From Carthagonibacter sp032251515 (lineage in GTDB: Bacteria; Gemmatimonadota; Gemmatimonadetes; Palauibacterales; Palauibacteraceae): a DNA stretch of 64,000 bases. Where the stretch lies: assembly GCA_032251515.1 (NCBI GenBank), contig JAVVDU010000008.1:1-64000 (forward strand), read 5' to 3'. This document shows, one piece after another, positions 1-8,128 of the stretch; the first letter of the stretch is position 1, and every line of letters starts with the position of its first letter. The translations under genes were made by a program, and so were the position numbers. Under the pieces are notes generated by a model that had not been told where the DNA came from, ran no database searches, and saw nothing but the letters and a program-made list of their open reading frames with translations.

Positions 1-2
1 TC

Positions 3-677
3 CTCCCGGTCGTCACGGACACGGTCGCGCGCACGGCCGCGGGCGCCGTGCACGTGCGCAACGAGGGGGACCGGTCCCTCGCCGTCCGGCTCACGGTGGC
101 CGACTTCACGCAGTCGGAGGACGGCCGCCACGCGTTCCTGCCCGCCGGATCGGACCCGCGCGGCTGCGGCCCGGACATCCGGGTGACCCCCGAGGCGGCG
201 TCCATCCCGGCGGGCGCATCCGAACAGATCCGCTTCCACGTCGCCGGCGCGCCGGCCGACCGGAGCTGCTGGTTCCTGCTGTTCGTCGAGCACCCGGCCC
301 CCTCCGGGAGCGGGGTGCTGATCCGGCAGCGGATCGGCGTGAAGGTGTTCGCCGTGCCGCCCGGCGCGGCGCCCGGCGGCGAGATCGCCGCGGGCGAGGT
401 GTCCGACACCGGCGAGGCACGGTCGCTGTCCTTCCGGTACCGGAACCCCGGTGACGCCCCGGCCCGGCCCTCCGGGAGCGTGGAGGTACGTGACTTCCGG
501 GGCGGACTCGTCGCCACGTCCCAGGTCCGCGGCTTCACGGTCCTCCCCGAGAGCGCCCGGCGCGTCGAGGTGGAGCTCCCCGCGGGGCTCGCGCCAGGCC
601 GGTACCTGGCCGTTCCGGTGCTGGACTTCGGCGGCGAGTACCTGGCGGGCGCCCAGTTTCCGTTCCGCGTTCCCTGA
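3..677 (+). CDS. PapD-like periplasmic chaperone domain protein, 5' end outside window
   Basis: The reading frame is open from the left edge, so the true start and signal peptide lie outside the window. A GTG at 48 is only an internal candidate. The visible part is an immunoglobulin-like beta-sandwich: an alternating hydrophobic stretch (VHVRNEGDRSLAVRLTVADF), then 'VTPEAASIPAGASEQIRFHV', which resembles the proline/arginine strand region of pilus chaperones. A second beta-rich domain follows from about residue 115. It lies 20 bp upstream of a small secreted protein and an usher-like outer-membrane protein, so a role in periplasmic subunit handling is inferred. Sequence similarity to true PapD chaperones is weak, and another Ig-fold periplasmic protein remains possible. 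Confidence 0.5.
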   Translation, partial: LPVVTDTVARTAAGAVHVRNEGDRSLAVRLTVADFTQSEDGRHAFLPAGSDPRGCGPDIRVTPEAASIPAGASEQIRFHVAGAPADRSCWFLLFVEHPAPSGSGVLIRQRIGVKVFAVPPGAAPGGEIAAGEVSDTGEARSLSFRYRNPGDAPARPSGSVEVRDFRGGLVATSQVRGFTVLPESARRVEVELPAGLAPGRYLAVPVLDFGGEYLAGAQFPFRVP

Positions 678-697
678 CCCGGGGCACTCCGCCCGCC

Positions 698-1156
698 ATG
701 CGCCCCGCGTGCTTCGCCCTCGTCCTGCTGCTCGGCCTCGCGGCCGACGCGGCCGCGCAGGGCGCCTGCGCGGGGGGCTCGGACCGCCCGCGGGTGCGGG
801 TCCTGACCGACCCGATCGAGTTCCGGCCGCCCGGCGTGGCCGACTTCCGGTCCGGCTTCGTGTTCTCCGACCCCGTCCGGGTGCGCGTGACGGCGCGGGG
901 CGGGCCGTCCAGGCCGTGGGATCTCTGCCTCGCCGGCGTGTCGCCCGACTTCGGGGGAGGCAAGCCGCTGGCGGACCTCCAGTGGCAGGTGGAGGGGGAC
1001 GCGGGCTGGACATCGGTCGACACCGCAGACCGCCTCGTCACGTCCGGCGGAGGCAACACGCAGGTCGTCCTCCGCTTCCGGTCCCTCCTGCGGTTCGAGA
1101 CCGATGCGCCGGGCGCCTACGAGGCCCGGCTGCGCTTCGCGGTCGCGGGACGGTGA
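698..1156 (+). CDS. small secreted protein, possible pilus/surface subunit
   Basis: A 152-residue protein with a clear Sec signal peptide (hydrophobic LVLLLGLAADAAAQ, cleavage near residue 20). The mature part is about 130 residues, beta-rich, with Cys residues near the N-terminus and in the middle ('WDLCLAG') that could form one disulfide. It sits between the chaperone-like gene and the usher-like gene, and its stop overlaps the next start by 4 bp (GTGA). Size, export, disulfide potential and position fit a chaperone-usher-type subunit. No family-specific motif is visible, so the function is inferred from context only. Confidence 0.55.
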   Translation: MRPACFALVLLLGLAADAAAQGACAGGSDRPRVRVLTDPIEFRPPGVADFRSGFVFSDPVRVRVTARGGPSRPWDLCLAGVSPDFGGGKPLADLQWQVEGDAGWTSVDTADRLVTSGGGNTQVVLRFRSLLRFETDAPGAYEARLRFAVAGR

Positions 1157-3861
1157 GCATCGCGCGGCGGCTTCCGGCGCCGGGGGCGCTCCTGCCGGGC
1201 CTGCTCCTCGCCGCGGCCGCGCCGGCCACCGCACAGGTGACGCACGAGCCCGGGGAGACTCGCGTGGTGACCGTGGGCGTGCCCCTGGCCGGCTCGGCCG
1301 TCGCGCCCCTCGCGGACGCGGCCGCCTCGATCTCCTACGAGATCTTCCCCGCGGCTCGCGTCCGGCCCGCCGGGCCCGTGCAGGGCCAGTTCGCCTGGGA
1401 GGCGGGAGACGAGCGGATCCTCCCCGTCACGCTCTCGTTCCCGGCCGACCTGCCGGCCGGCGAGCGGGTGGTGGCGCGGGTGCAGGTGACGGCGCCGGGC
1501 GGCGTCGCGGACACGCTCGACGTGGCGACGTTCGTGCCGCGTCTGCGCAGGCTCCGGATCGAGGCGGTCCCGGGCGACGGGACGGCGCCCCGCGGGCGGA
1601 CGGCCCGCGTCACCGTGCGCGTCCGCAACGCGGGAAACGCCCCCGACACCGTCGGGCTCGTCGCCGACGCGCCTCGGCAGCTCGCGACCGACGCCGCGGC
1701 CCCGGTCCTCGTCCTCGCGCCGGGAGATTCCGCGACGACCGACATCCGGTTCCGCGTGGCGCGCGACGCGGAACCCGGCCGGCGGCTGCGCGTCCGGGTG
1801 TCCGCGGAGGACGAGCCGTCCGCCGGGGCGACGGCGAGCCTCGTGGTCGTCGAGCCCCGGGGCCTGTTCTCCGGCCTCGTGCACGTCCCCGCCACGCTCT
1901 TCCTCGGCAACACGTTCCGCGACGGCATCCCCGGCGGAGCGTCGGGCGACCTCCTCGCCTCGCTCGCCGGCCGCGGAGAGGTGGCGGCCGGCACCGAGGT
2001 CGAGTTCGCCTTCCGTCGCCTGCCAGCGGGGGGCTCCAGCTTCGCGTTCGGCCCGGAGCCGTTCGGGCCGCGTGCGTTCGTCGCCGTGCGCCGCGATGGA
2101 CTGGAGGCGCTGGGCGGGGAGATGGCCGCGGCCACCTCCGCGCTCCTCGGGTCCACGCGGCAGGCCGTGGGCGGACGGCTGCAGGCCGACGTGTCCGGCT
2201 GGAGCTCCGAGGTCGTCGTGGCCGCGCCACGGCGGGGGGGAGCGGGCGTTCCGGGCCACCTCGGCATCCTCCGGGTGGCGCGCGACCTGCCCGGCGCCCG
2301 GCTGGGTCTCCGGGTCGAGGACGTCGAACAGGGAAGCCGGTTCGCACCTGAGGCCGGGACCGGAGTGACCGTGGGGCTCGCCACGGCGGAGTGGCGGTCC
2401 GGAACGGGCCACGTCGCGGCCCTGGAGGCGGGGTGGATGCGGCTGCGTGACGCGGCGACCGGCCGGGTCCGCTCCGGTCCGGCCGCGGACCTTCGCTATT
2501 CGCTGCGGCAGGGGTCGGGCTCGCTCGACCTGCACGCGCGGACGGTGCCGGCCGTGGCCCGGACCGGCGACGTGCCGGGCCGCCGGCTGCACGGCAGCGC
2601 GGTCGTCCCGCTCCTGCCGGGTATCGCCGGCCTCGCCTCGGGCTATCTCGAGTCGGACCCGTCGCTGGCCGCCGGAGAGGATCGCCGCCGTTCCGGCGCG
2701 GACGGCGGCGTCCGCTTCCTGTTCGGGCGGGCGAGCCTCGACCTTCTCGGCCGCACCCGGACGAACCGGGGCGGCCGGCCGGACGAGGTCGATGCCCGCG
2801 AGCGAACGGCGTTCGCCGGACTCGCCCTGCCGCTCGGGCCCGTGTTCCTCGATGGCTCGGCCGAGCTGGGCCGGGCCACTCGCCGCGAAGTCGAGGAGCC
2901 GCTGCGACGCATGCGGGTGGGCGGCCTGTGGAACCACCGGGACGGCTGGGTGCGGGCCGCGGTCCGCCGGGACGAGCGTCCTGGACAGCCGAGCGCCGCC
3001 GCCATCGAGTTCGGGGCCGGTCTGCGCACGGGACGGCTGGCGCGGCTGTCCGCCAACCTGACCGCGCCGCTCGGCGACGGGCCGGACGACGAGGCGTCAC
3101 CCACCGTGCAGGTGGCGGCGGAGGTCGACGCGCTGCCGGGCACGGCCGTGTTCGCGGGGGTGGAATCGTACTCGTCGGCCGCGCAGGGGGGGCGCGACTG
3201 GGCCGTATCCCTGGGCGTGCGGCGGCGGCTCTCCCTCGCCGTGCCGATCGCGGCCCCCGAGCCCCTGTCGGGGGTCGCCTTCCTCGACCTCGACGGGGAC
3301 GGCGCACGCACGGCGGACGAGCCCCTCGCCCCCGACGTCCACCTGCGGTCCGGCGTCGAGGAGACCGTCACCGACTCGCTGGGCCGGTTCCGCTTCCACA
3401 CGCCCGGCGGGCGGTCCGGGATCACGGTGGACGCCGCGTCGCTCGCCGCGGGCCAGCTGGCGCCCGAGGCCCCGCTCCGTCCCGCCTCCGCGCACGTGGG
3501 CGTACCGATCGCCGTGGCGGCGTCGCTGGTGGTCGAGCTGTTCCTGGACGAGGACGGAGACGGACGGCTGGACCCCGGGGAGCCCTTGGCCGTCGACGTC
3601 CCGGTCCTGCTGGTGAACGAGCCCGGGGCCGCGTGGTCGTTCCGCACGGACGCCGCCGGCCGTTTCACGGTCCGCTCGCTCCGCCCCGGCACGTACGAGA
3701 TCCTCGTGCCGCCGGGCGACCTCCCGGCGCGCGCCATGCCGCCGGCCCCGGTCCCGGTGCATCTCACCGGCGGCGCCGCGGGCCGGGTGCGGGTCCCCGT
3801 GCCCACCCGCCGCGTACGGTTCCGGGCAGATGCCGGCGAGCCGGATGGGATGGAATTCTGA
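1153..3861 (+). CDS. usher-like outer-membrane protein with two C-terminal SdrD/Cna-B-like domains
   Basis: About 902 residues. The GTG start at 1153 overlaps the upstream stop; the open frame extends further upstream, but the signal peptide (GLLLAAAAPATAQ) begins right after this GTG. Order of parts: signal peptide; one or two Ig/CARDB-like domains (about residues 35-230, 'RVRNAGNAPDTVGLV'); a long amphipathic beta-strand region typical of an outer-membrane barrel (about 240-690); then two SD-repeat B-like domains. The last two carry Ca-binding-type loops, 'FLDLDGDGARTADEPL' and 'FLDEDGDGRLDPGEPL', each followed by a GRF beta-strand. It is the last gene of the cluster. The barrel plus periplasmic Ig domains and the neighbours suggest a secretion pore of the usher type. 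A surface adhesin is the alternative. Confidence 0.5.
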   Translation: MSIARRLPAPGALLPGLLLAAAAPATAQVTHEPGETRVVTVGVPLAGSAVAPLADAAASISYEIFPAARVRPAGPVQGQFAWEAGDERILPVTLSFPADLPAGERVVARVQVTAPGGVADTLDVATFVPRLRRLRIEAVPGDGTAPRGRTARVTVRVRNAGNAPDTVGLVADAPRQLATDAAAPVLVLAPGDSATTDIRFRVARDAEPGRRLRVRVSAEDEPSAGATASLVVVEPRGLFSGLVHVPATLFLGNTFRDGIPGGASGDLLASLAGRGEVAAGTEVEFAFRRLPAGGSSFAFGPEPFGPRAFVAVRRDGLEALGGEMAAATSALLGSTRQAVGGRLQADVSGWSSEVVVAAPRRGGAGVPGHLGILRVARDLPGARLGLRVEDVEQGSRFAPEAGTGVTVGLATAEWRSGTGHVAALEAGWMRLRDAATGRVRSGPAADLRYSLRQGSGSLDLHARTVPAVARTGDVPGRRLHGSAVVPLLPGIAGLASGYLESDPSLAAGEDRRRSGADGGVRFLFGRASLDLLGRTRTNRGGRPDEVDARERTAFAGLALPLGPVFLDGSAELGRATRREVEEPLRRMRVGGLWNHRDGWVRAAVRRDERPGQPSAAAIEFGAGLRTGRLARLSANLTAPLGDGPDDEASPTVQVAAEVDALPGTAVFAGVESYSSAAQGGRDWAVSLGVRRRLSLAVPIAAPEPLSGVAFLDLDGDGARTADEPLAPDVHLRSGVEETVTDSLGRFRFHTPGGRSGITVDAASLAAGQLAPEAPLRPASAHVGVPIAVAASLVVELFLDEDGDGRLDPGEPLAVDVPVLLVNEPGAAWSFRTDAAGRFTVRSLRPGTYEILVPPGDLPARAMPPAPVPVHLTGGAAGRVRVPVPTRRVRFRADAGEPDGMEF

Positions 3862-3873
3862 GATGGCGGGGCG

Positions 3874-4243
3874 CGGAGGGAGATAAGCCGGGTTCTGTGA
3901 CGGGCCCGAAGGCCCGCGGGGTCATCTCTCTGCGACGCCGGTTTCCCGACGCCTGGTGCGGCCTACCCGGAGCTCGAACGCGGCGGGCCACCGCTCGCTC
4001 CTGCTCGGCCTTGCTCCCGGCGGGGTTTGTCGTGCCGCGTCCGTCGCCGGACCGCGCGGTGGGCTCTTACCCCACCGTTTCACCCTTGCCTGTGCGGCCG
4101 AAGCCGCCATCGGCGGTCTGTTCTCTGTGACACTTTCCGTCGCCTCGCGACGCCCGGGCGTTACCCGGCGCCGTGCCCTGCGGAGCCCGGACTTTCCTCG
4201 CGCCGGACGCTGAGCCCCCGACGCGCGACCCCTTCTCCCTCCG
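3874..4243 (-). ncRNA. rnpB: RNase P RNA (bacterial type A)
   Basis: Catalytic RNA of RNase P, which matures tRNA 5' ends. Both universally conserved ends are present on the minus strand: GAGGAAAGTCCGGGCTCC at 4199-4182 (P2/P4 5' half) and ACAGAACCCGGCTTATC at 3898-3882 (P4 3' half). The termini pair as helix P1: positions 4243-4234 (CGGAGGGAGA) are perfectly complementary to 3883-3874, which fixes the ends at about 370 nt. Its 3' end lies 12 bp from the convergent usher-like gene. Confidence 0.95.
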
Positions 4244-4350
4244 TGCTTCCGCGTCTTCCTGCTACCGTTCGGACCGCGACGCGTTCCCGCCGGGCGGCGT
4301 TCCCGCCGGGTCGGGCGCAACGCGGAGGCCCTTCCCCGTGTTCACACGGA

Positions 4351-4406
4351 AGCACCCGAGCACCCGAGCACCCGAGCACCCGAGCACCCGAGCACCTGAG
4401 CACCTG
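4351..4406. repeat. tandem octamer repeat, 7 copies of AGCACCCG/AGCACCTG
   Basis: Seven uninterrupted 8-bp units: five identical AGCACCCG, then two AGCACCTG. It lies between rnpB (transcribed leftward) and the beta-barrel gene starting at 4574, about 170 bp upstream of that start. It is not inside any convincing coding frame. Perfect short repeats of this type can change copy number by slippage. Nothing else recognisable is seen in 4407-4573. Confidence 0.9.
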
Positions 4407-4573
4407 GACGACCGCGGCGCCGGACGCCGGGCCTTTCGGACCGGGACGCCGCGTTGAAACTTCCGGTGGCGGTCGCGCGAACGGACGGGCCGGGCGGCGC
4501 GGGGTCCGCCGCGGCGGTGGATCCCGGCCACGCAGACGCGCGCACGCTGAATCGAGCGAGAGAGACGACTGGC

Positions 4574-5302
4574 ATGAACAGATTCCGACGCACCCGTCCG
4601 GCCCCCGACCGCACCCGACTCCTCCGGGCGGCCGCAGCGGTCCTGCTCCTCGTCGCGGCCGCTGGCCCGGCGACGGCGCAGCAGTCCCCGCTGGCCGGCG
4701 AGACCCGCCACCCCTCCGACGCGCCGGCCGGCGGTCTCGAGTTCACCGCGTACGCGGGTGTCTTCTCACCGCTGGCCAACCTGGCCCGGCTGGGAGACAC
4801 GCTGACCGCAGAGCTCGGGACCAAGATCTCCGGCTCGGTCGGCGTCGACTGGTGGCTGCGAAGCGGCATCGGCATCGGGCTGTTCGGCGGGTACGTGCAG
4901 CCGGACCTCACCGTCCAGATCATCGGCGGGCCGGGTACCTTCCCGGCGGTGGCCGACCTGGGCAAGGTCGACATGTGGTACGGCGTGGCGACCCTGATGT
5001 ACCGGCCCGAGATCCGCGGTCCGGCGCGCATCCTGCGGCCGTACGTACTGGCTGGCGGCGGGCTCGTCCACGTGGGATCGGGGTCGGTCGCCGCCACGGA
5101 GAACTTGCCGGAGTTCTCGGTCGAGAGCAGCACGAGCGCGGCGGGCGTGATCGGGATCGGCGGGCACATGCTGCTGGGCGGACCGTGGCACCTGCGTCTC
5201 GACATCCGCGACTTCATCTCCAGCTACGACACGGACAGTTTCCCCGAGACGCGCACCCAGCACGACCTCGTCTCGTCCATAGGCCTCGGGCTGCGGCTCT
5301 GA
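4574..5302 (+). CDS. outer-membrane beta-barrel protein
   Basis: 242 residues. The ATG at 4574 is chosen because the signal peptide (LLRAAAAVLLLVAAAGPATAQ) begins there; the open frame upstream has no signal. After cleavage the protein alternates hydrophobic and polar residues, with many Gly/aromatic residues and a terminal strand ending 'SSIGLGLRL', which is the pattern of an 8-stranded OmpW/OmpA-like barrel. The specific family cannot be named. It is followed 23 bp downstream by hpt. The upstream octamer repeat may affect its expression. Confidence 0.7.
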   Translation: MNRFRRTRPAPDRTRLLRAAAAVLLLVAAAGPATAQQSPLAGETRHPSDAPAGGLEFTAYAGVFSPLANLARLGDTLTAELGTKISGSVGVDWWLRSGIGIGLFGGYVQPDLTVQIIGGPGTFPAVADLGKVDMWYGVATLMYRPEIRGPARILRPYVLAGGGLVHVGSGSVAATENLPEFSVESSTSAAGVIGIGGHMLLGGPWHLRLDIRDFISSYDTDSFPETRTQHDLVSSIGLGLRL

Positions 5303-5325
5303 CGCGGGAGGGCGGGCGCGACGCG

Positions 5326-5859
5326 ATGGACACCGAGACGATCCGCCCGCTCATCCCGGAGGAGGCGATCCGCTCGCGCGTCGAGGAGATCGCCCGCGCG
5401 ATCGAGCGCGACCACGCGGGGGCCGGCGAGGTGCTGCTGCTCGGCGTCCTGCGCGGCGCCTACATGTTCCTGGCCGACCTGTCCCGGACGCTCCGGATTC
5501 CCTGCCGGGTGGACTTCATCGCCCTGTCCAGCTACCAGTCGGGGACGGCCTCCGGGGGCGTCCGGCTGATCATGGACTCCCGCGTCCCGGTCGAGGGACG
5601 GCACGTGGTGATCGTGGAGGACATCCTCGACTCCGGCGCCACTCTCGCCTACCTCCTGCGCCTGTTCGCGGCCCGGCGCCCCGCGTCGCTGCGCAGCTGC
5701 GTGCTGGTGCGCAAGCCGCGCCGGGGCAACGCCATCGACGCCGACTACGTGGGGTTCGACATCCCGGACGAGTGGGTCGTCGGCTACGGTCTCGACTACG
5801 ATGACCGGCACCGCGCCCTCCCCTTCATCGGCACGCTGGACCCGCCGCCCGTCGGGTGA
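5326..5859 (+). CDS. hpt: hypoxanthine phosphoribosyltransferase
   Basis: 177 residues, the normal size of the family. Transfers phosphoribose from PRPP to hypoxanthine or guanine in purine salvage, in the cytoplasm. The PRPP-binding loop 'VVIVEDILDSGAT' is at about residues 95-107. The flexible-loop region 'LSSYQSGTASGGV' is near residue 65, and the base-contacting 'DYVGFDIPDEWVVGYGLDYD' segment is near the C-terminus. The ATG at 5326 gives the standard N-terminus. It stands apart from the oxidoreductase operon, separated by a 355-bp regulatory-looking gap. Confidence 0.92.
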   Translation: MDTETIRPLIPEEAIRSRVEEIARAIERDHAGAGEVLLLGVLRGAYMFLADLSRTLRIPCRVDFIALSSYQSGTASGGVRLIMDSRVPVEGRHVVIVEDILDSGATLAYLLRLFAARRPASLRSCVLVRKPRRGNAIDADYVGFDIPDEWVVGYGLDYDDRHRALPFIGTLDPPPVG

Positions 5860-5877
5860 GCCACCCGCGAACCGATC

Positions 5878-6007
5878 GGACAATCTGTCCCAGCGGGCCG
5901 GCGCGCGGCCCGATGGCCGCCGGGCGCACGCAACTCCGTGGGGGGGACGGAGCCGACCCCGCACGGTGTCGCCATGGCCCGCGGAGCCGCCTGGGACATT
6001 TCGTCCC
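5878..6007. promoter_or_regulatory. two GGGAC-type palindromes upstream of the kor-rnf operon
   Basis: The 355-bp gap 5860-6214 has no gene. It contains two related perfect inverted repeats: GGACA-ATC-TGTCC at 5878-5890 and GGGAC-ATTTC-GTCCC at 5993-6007, 115 bp apart. Read on the minus strand, the first is GGGACAGATTGTCC, so both share a GGGACA half-site. Spaced matching palindromes ahead of a large operon resemble operator sites. No regulator can be named. Confidence 0.35.
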
Positions 6008-6049
6008 GCAGCCGGCACGCACCTCCCGCGGAAGCCCTCCTGGACGCAG

Positions 6050-6083
6050 TAAACATATGATGAACAACAATTTACAAACATAT
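6050..6083 (+). promoter_or_regulatory. AT-rich promoter/control region of the kor-rnf operon with AAACATAT direct repeats
   Basis: A short AT-rich island in an otherwise extremely GC-rich region, 130-165 bp before korA. It holds two direct repeats of AAACATAT (6051-6058 and 6076-6083, 25 bp apart), a TATGAT sequence at 6056-6061 and a TTTACA at 6071-6076. I cannot assign a convincing -35/-10 pair, but this is the only promoter-like base composition before korA. The korA ribosome-binding site AGGAAGG is at 6204-6210, four bases before the ATG. Confidence 0.4.
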
Positions 6084-6214
6084 CCCGTTTCGGGCCGTTC
6101 CGGCACAGAAGATGCACGGACCCGGTGGACTCCCGTCGGCCGTACCCGCGGGAGCGGGATCCGCCGGACGCCGGAGGGCGGGCCCGGCGGCGAACCGACA
6201 TTCAGGAAGGACAC

Positions 6215-8128
6215 ATGACGACGAATTCCCCGGTGGCGGACGACACGACCACGACAGGGCCCGCGCCGGACGGCGCGAAGGTGCTCCGGATCCGCCGGCA
6301 TACCGTGGAGGTGGTCTCGGACTCGGGAGAAGGCGCGCAGAAGTGCGGCCAGATCTTCGGGGCCGTGAGCGCGAAGATGGGCAACGGTGTCTGGACCGTG
6401 GAGATCATCCCGGCCGAGATCCAGCCGCCGCCGCGCATCCCGGCCGGTGCGAGCGGCAACCGGATCCGCCTCGGCGCCGGTGAGGTGACGAACTGGGGAG
6501 ACCGTACCAACGTCTGCGTGGCGTTCAACGAGCAGGTGCTGCTGGCGCGGCACCGGCTGGACGCCCTGGAGGACGACGCGATCCTCCTCGTCGAGAGCAT
6601 GTGGAAGGACCACCGCGACGAGGACATCCGCGCCGAGTGGGCGGAGGCCATGGAGGAGCTCGGGACCCGGAACTACCGGATCATCGAGGTCCCGATGGAA
6701 GAGCAGTGCCTCACCGTGGTGGAGAGCGCCCGGCGGGGCAAGAACATGTTCGCCCTCGGGCTCCTGTGCCGGATCTTCGACCGCGACATCGACCTGACGC
6801 GCGACCAGATCGCCCACGCCTTCCGGAAGAAGTCCGAGGAGGTGTACGAGAAGAACGTGAAGCTCCTCGAGCTCGGATACGCCTGGGCGGGCGAGAATCT
6901 CGACGTGCGGATCGACGTGCCCCGGGAGCTGGATGCCGGGAACATGATCGTGATGAACGGCAACCAGGCGGCCGCCTACGGGGCCGTGGCGGCGGGCATG
7001 GAGCTCGCCGCGATGTACCCGATCACGCCGGCCACCTCGGTGTCGCACCAGCTCGGCGAGATGTTCCACCGCTACGGCGGGATCATCCACCAGGCCGAGG
7101 ACGAGATCGCCGCGGCCGGCGTGGCGATCGGCGCCAGCTACGCGGGCCGGGTCGCGTTCACGATCACCTCCGGTCCCGGGCTCGCGCTGAAGACGGAGTT
7201 CCTGGGCCTCGCGGTGATGTCGGAGATCCCCCTCGTGGTGGTCGACGTGCAGCGGGGCGGCCCGTCCACCGGCCTTCCGACCAAGGTCGAGCAGTCCGAC
7301 CTGCTCGCCGCCGTGTTCGGCCAGCCGGGCGACGCGCCGCACGTGGTCCTCGCCCCGGCCACGATCGAGGAGTGCTTCCACGCCATCATCACGGCCCGCC
7401 GGATCGCGGAGACGTTCCGCACGGTGGTGATCGTGCTCTCCGACACGAACCTCGCGACGGGGGTGCAGCCGTTCCGCCGCCCCGAGCTCGACCCGGCGTG
7501 GATGGGCTCTCCGCCCGACCTGTCGGCCCCCCCGGACGGGATGAAGCCCTACGACTGGGACCCCGACACGGGCCTGTCGCGGCGGTTCATCCCGGGCCAG
7601 CCCGGCGGGATGCACACGGTCACAGGCCTCGCGCACGACGAGGAGAGCCACGTCGCCTACGACGCCGAGATCAACCAGCGGGCCTCGGCGATGCGCAGCC
7701 GCAAGCTCGCGGTCCTGCAGAGCACGTTCCGGCCGCCCGAGGTGAACGGACCGGAACGCGGGGACCTGCTGGTGGTCGGCTGGGGTTCCACGAAGGGAGC
7801 GATCGAGGAAGCCGTGGAGCGCGCCCGGGAGGAGGGACTGTCCGTCTCCTCCCTGCACCTGCGCTTCCTGTCGCCCCTGGAGCCGGGTCTTCGTGAGATC
7901 TTCGGGAAGTTCCGCAAGGTGATGACGGTCGAGATCAACTACAGCGACGAAGCGGACGACCCCTTCGTCACCGACGAGAACCGGCGCCACGGGCAGCTCG
8001 CGTGGCTGCTCCGGGCGACGACGCTGGTGGACGTGGACTGCTGGACCCGCGTCCTCGGCGAGCCGCTCCGGCCCGGCGCCATCCACGACGCGATCCGCTC
8101 GCACATGCCCGGGGAGGGCGCCGCATGA
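6215..8128 (+). CDS. korA: 2-oxoglutarate:ferredoxin oxidoreductase, fused gamma-alpha subunit
   Basis: 637 residues. Together with KorB it oxidatively decarboxylates 2-oxoglutarate with CoA, giving succinyl-CoA and reduced ferredoxin, in the cytoplasm. The N-terminal gamma (CoA-binding) domain covers about residues 22-200 ('SDSGEGAQKCGQIFG'). The alpha domain follows, with 'YPITPATS' near 267 and the Kor-type signature 'QRGGPSTGLPTKVEQSDL' near 345. The fused gamma-alpha layout and this signature mark the 2-oxoglutarate class rather than the pyruvate class. The ATG at 6215 has a strong AGGAAGG site. Its stop overlaps korB by 4 bp. First gene of a long coupled operon. Confidence 0.9.
   Translation: MTTNSPVADDTTTTGPAPDGAKVLRIRRHTVEVVSDSGEGAQKCGQIFGAVSAKMGNGVWTVEIIPAEIQPPPRIPAGASGNRIRLGAGEVTNWGDRTNVCVAFNEQVLLARHRLDALEDDAILLVESMWKDHRDEDIRAEWAEAMEELGTRNYRIIEVPMEEQCLTVVESARRGKNMFALGLLCRIFDRDIDLTRDQIAHAFRKKSEEVYEKNVKLLELGYAWAGENLDVRIDVPRELDAGNMIVMNGNQAAAYGAVAAGMELAAMYPITPATSVSHQLGEMFHRYGGIIHQAEDEIAAAGVAIGASYAGRVAFTITSGPGLALKTEFLGLAVMSEIPLVVVDVQRGGPSTGLPTKVEQSDLLAAVFGQPGDAPHVVLAPATIEECFHAIITARRIAETFRTVVIVLSDTNLATGVQPFRRPELDPAWMGSPPDLSAPPDGMKPYDWDPDTGLSRRFIPGQPGGMHTVTGLAHDEESHVAYDAEINQRASAMRSRKLAVLQSTFRPPEVNGPERGDLLVVGWGSTKGAIEEAVERAREEGLSVSSLHLRFLSPLEPGLREIFGKFRKVMTVEINYSDEADDPFVTDENRRHGQLAWLLRATTLVDVDCWTRVLGEPLRPGAIHDAIRSHMPGEGAA

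Noticed and set aside
1117..2937. A 606-codon minus-strand frame opposite the usher-like gene
   Set aside because: Compositional shadow. The plus frame has signal peptide, domains and coupling to its neighbours.
4351..4406. Possible CRISPR array
   Set aside because: Units are 8 bp with no spacers, so this is a simple tandem repeat.
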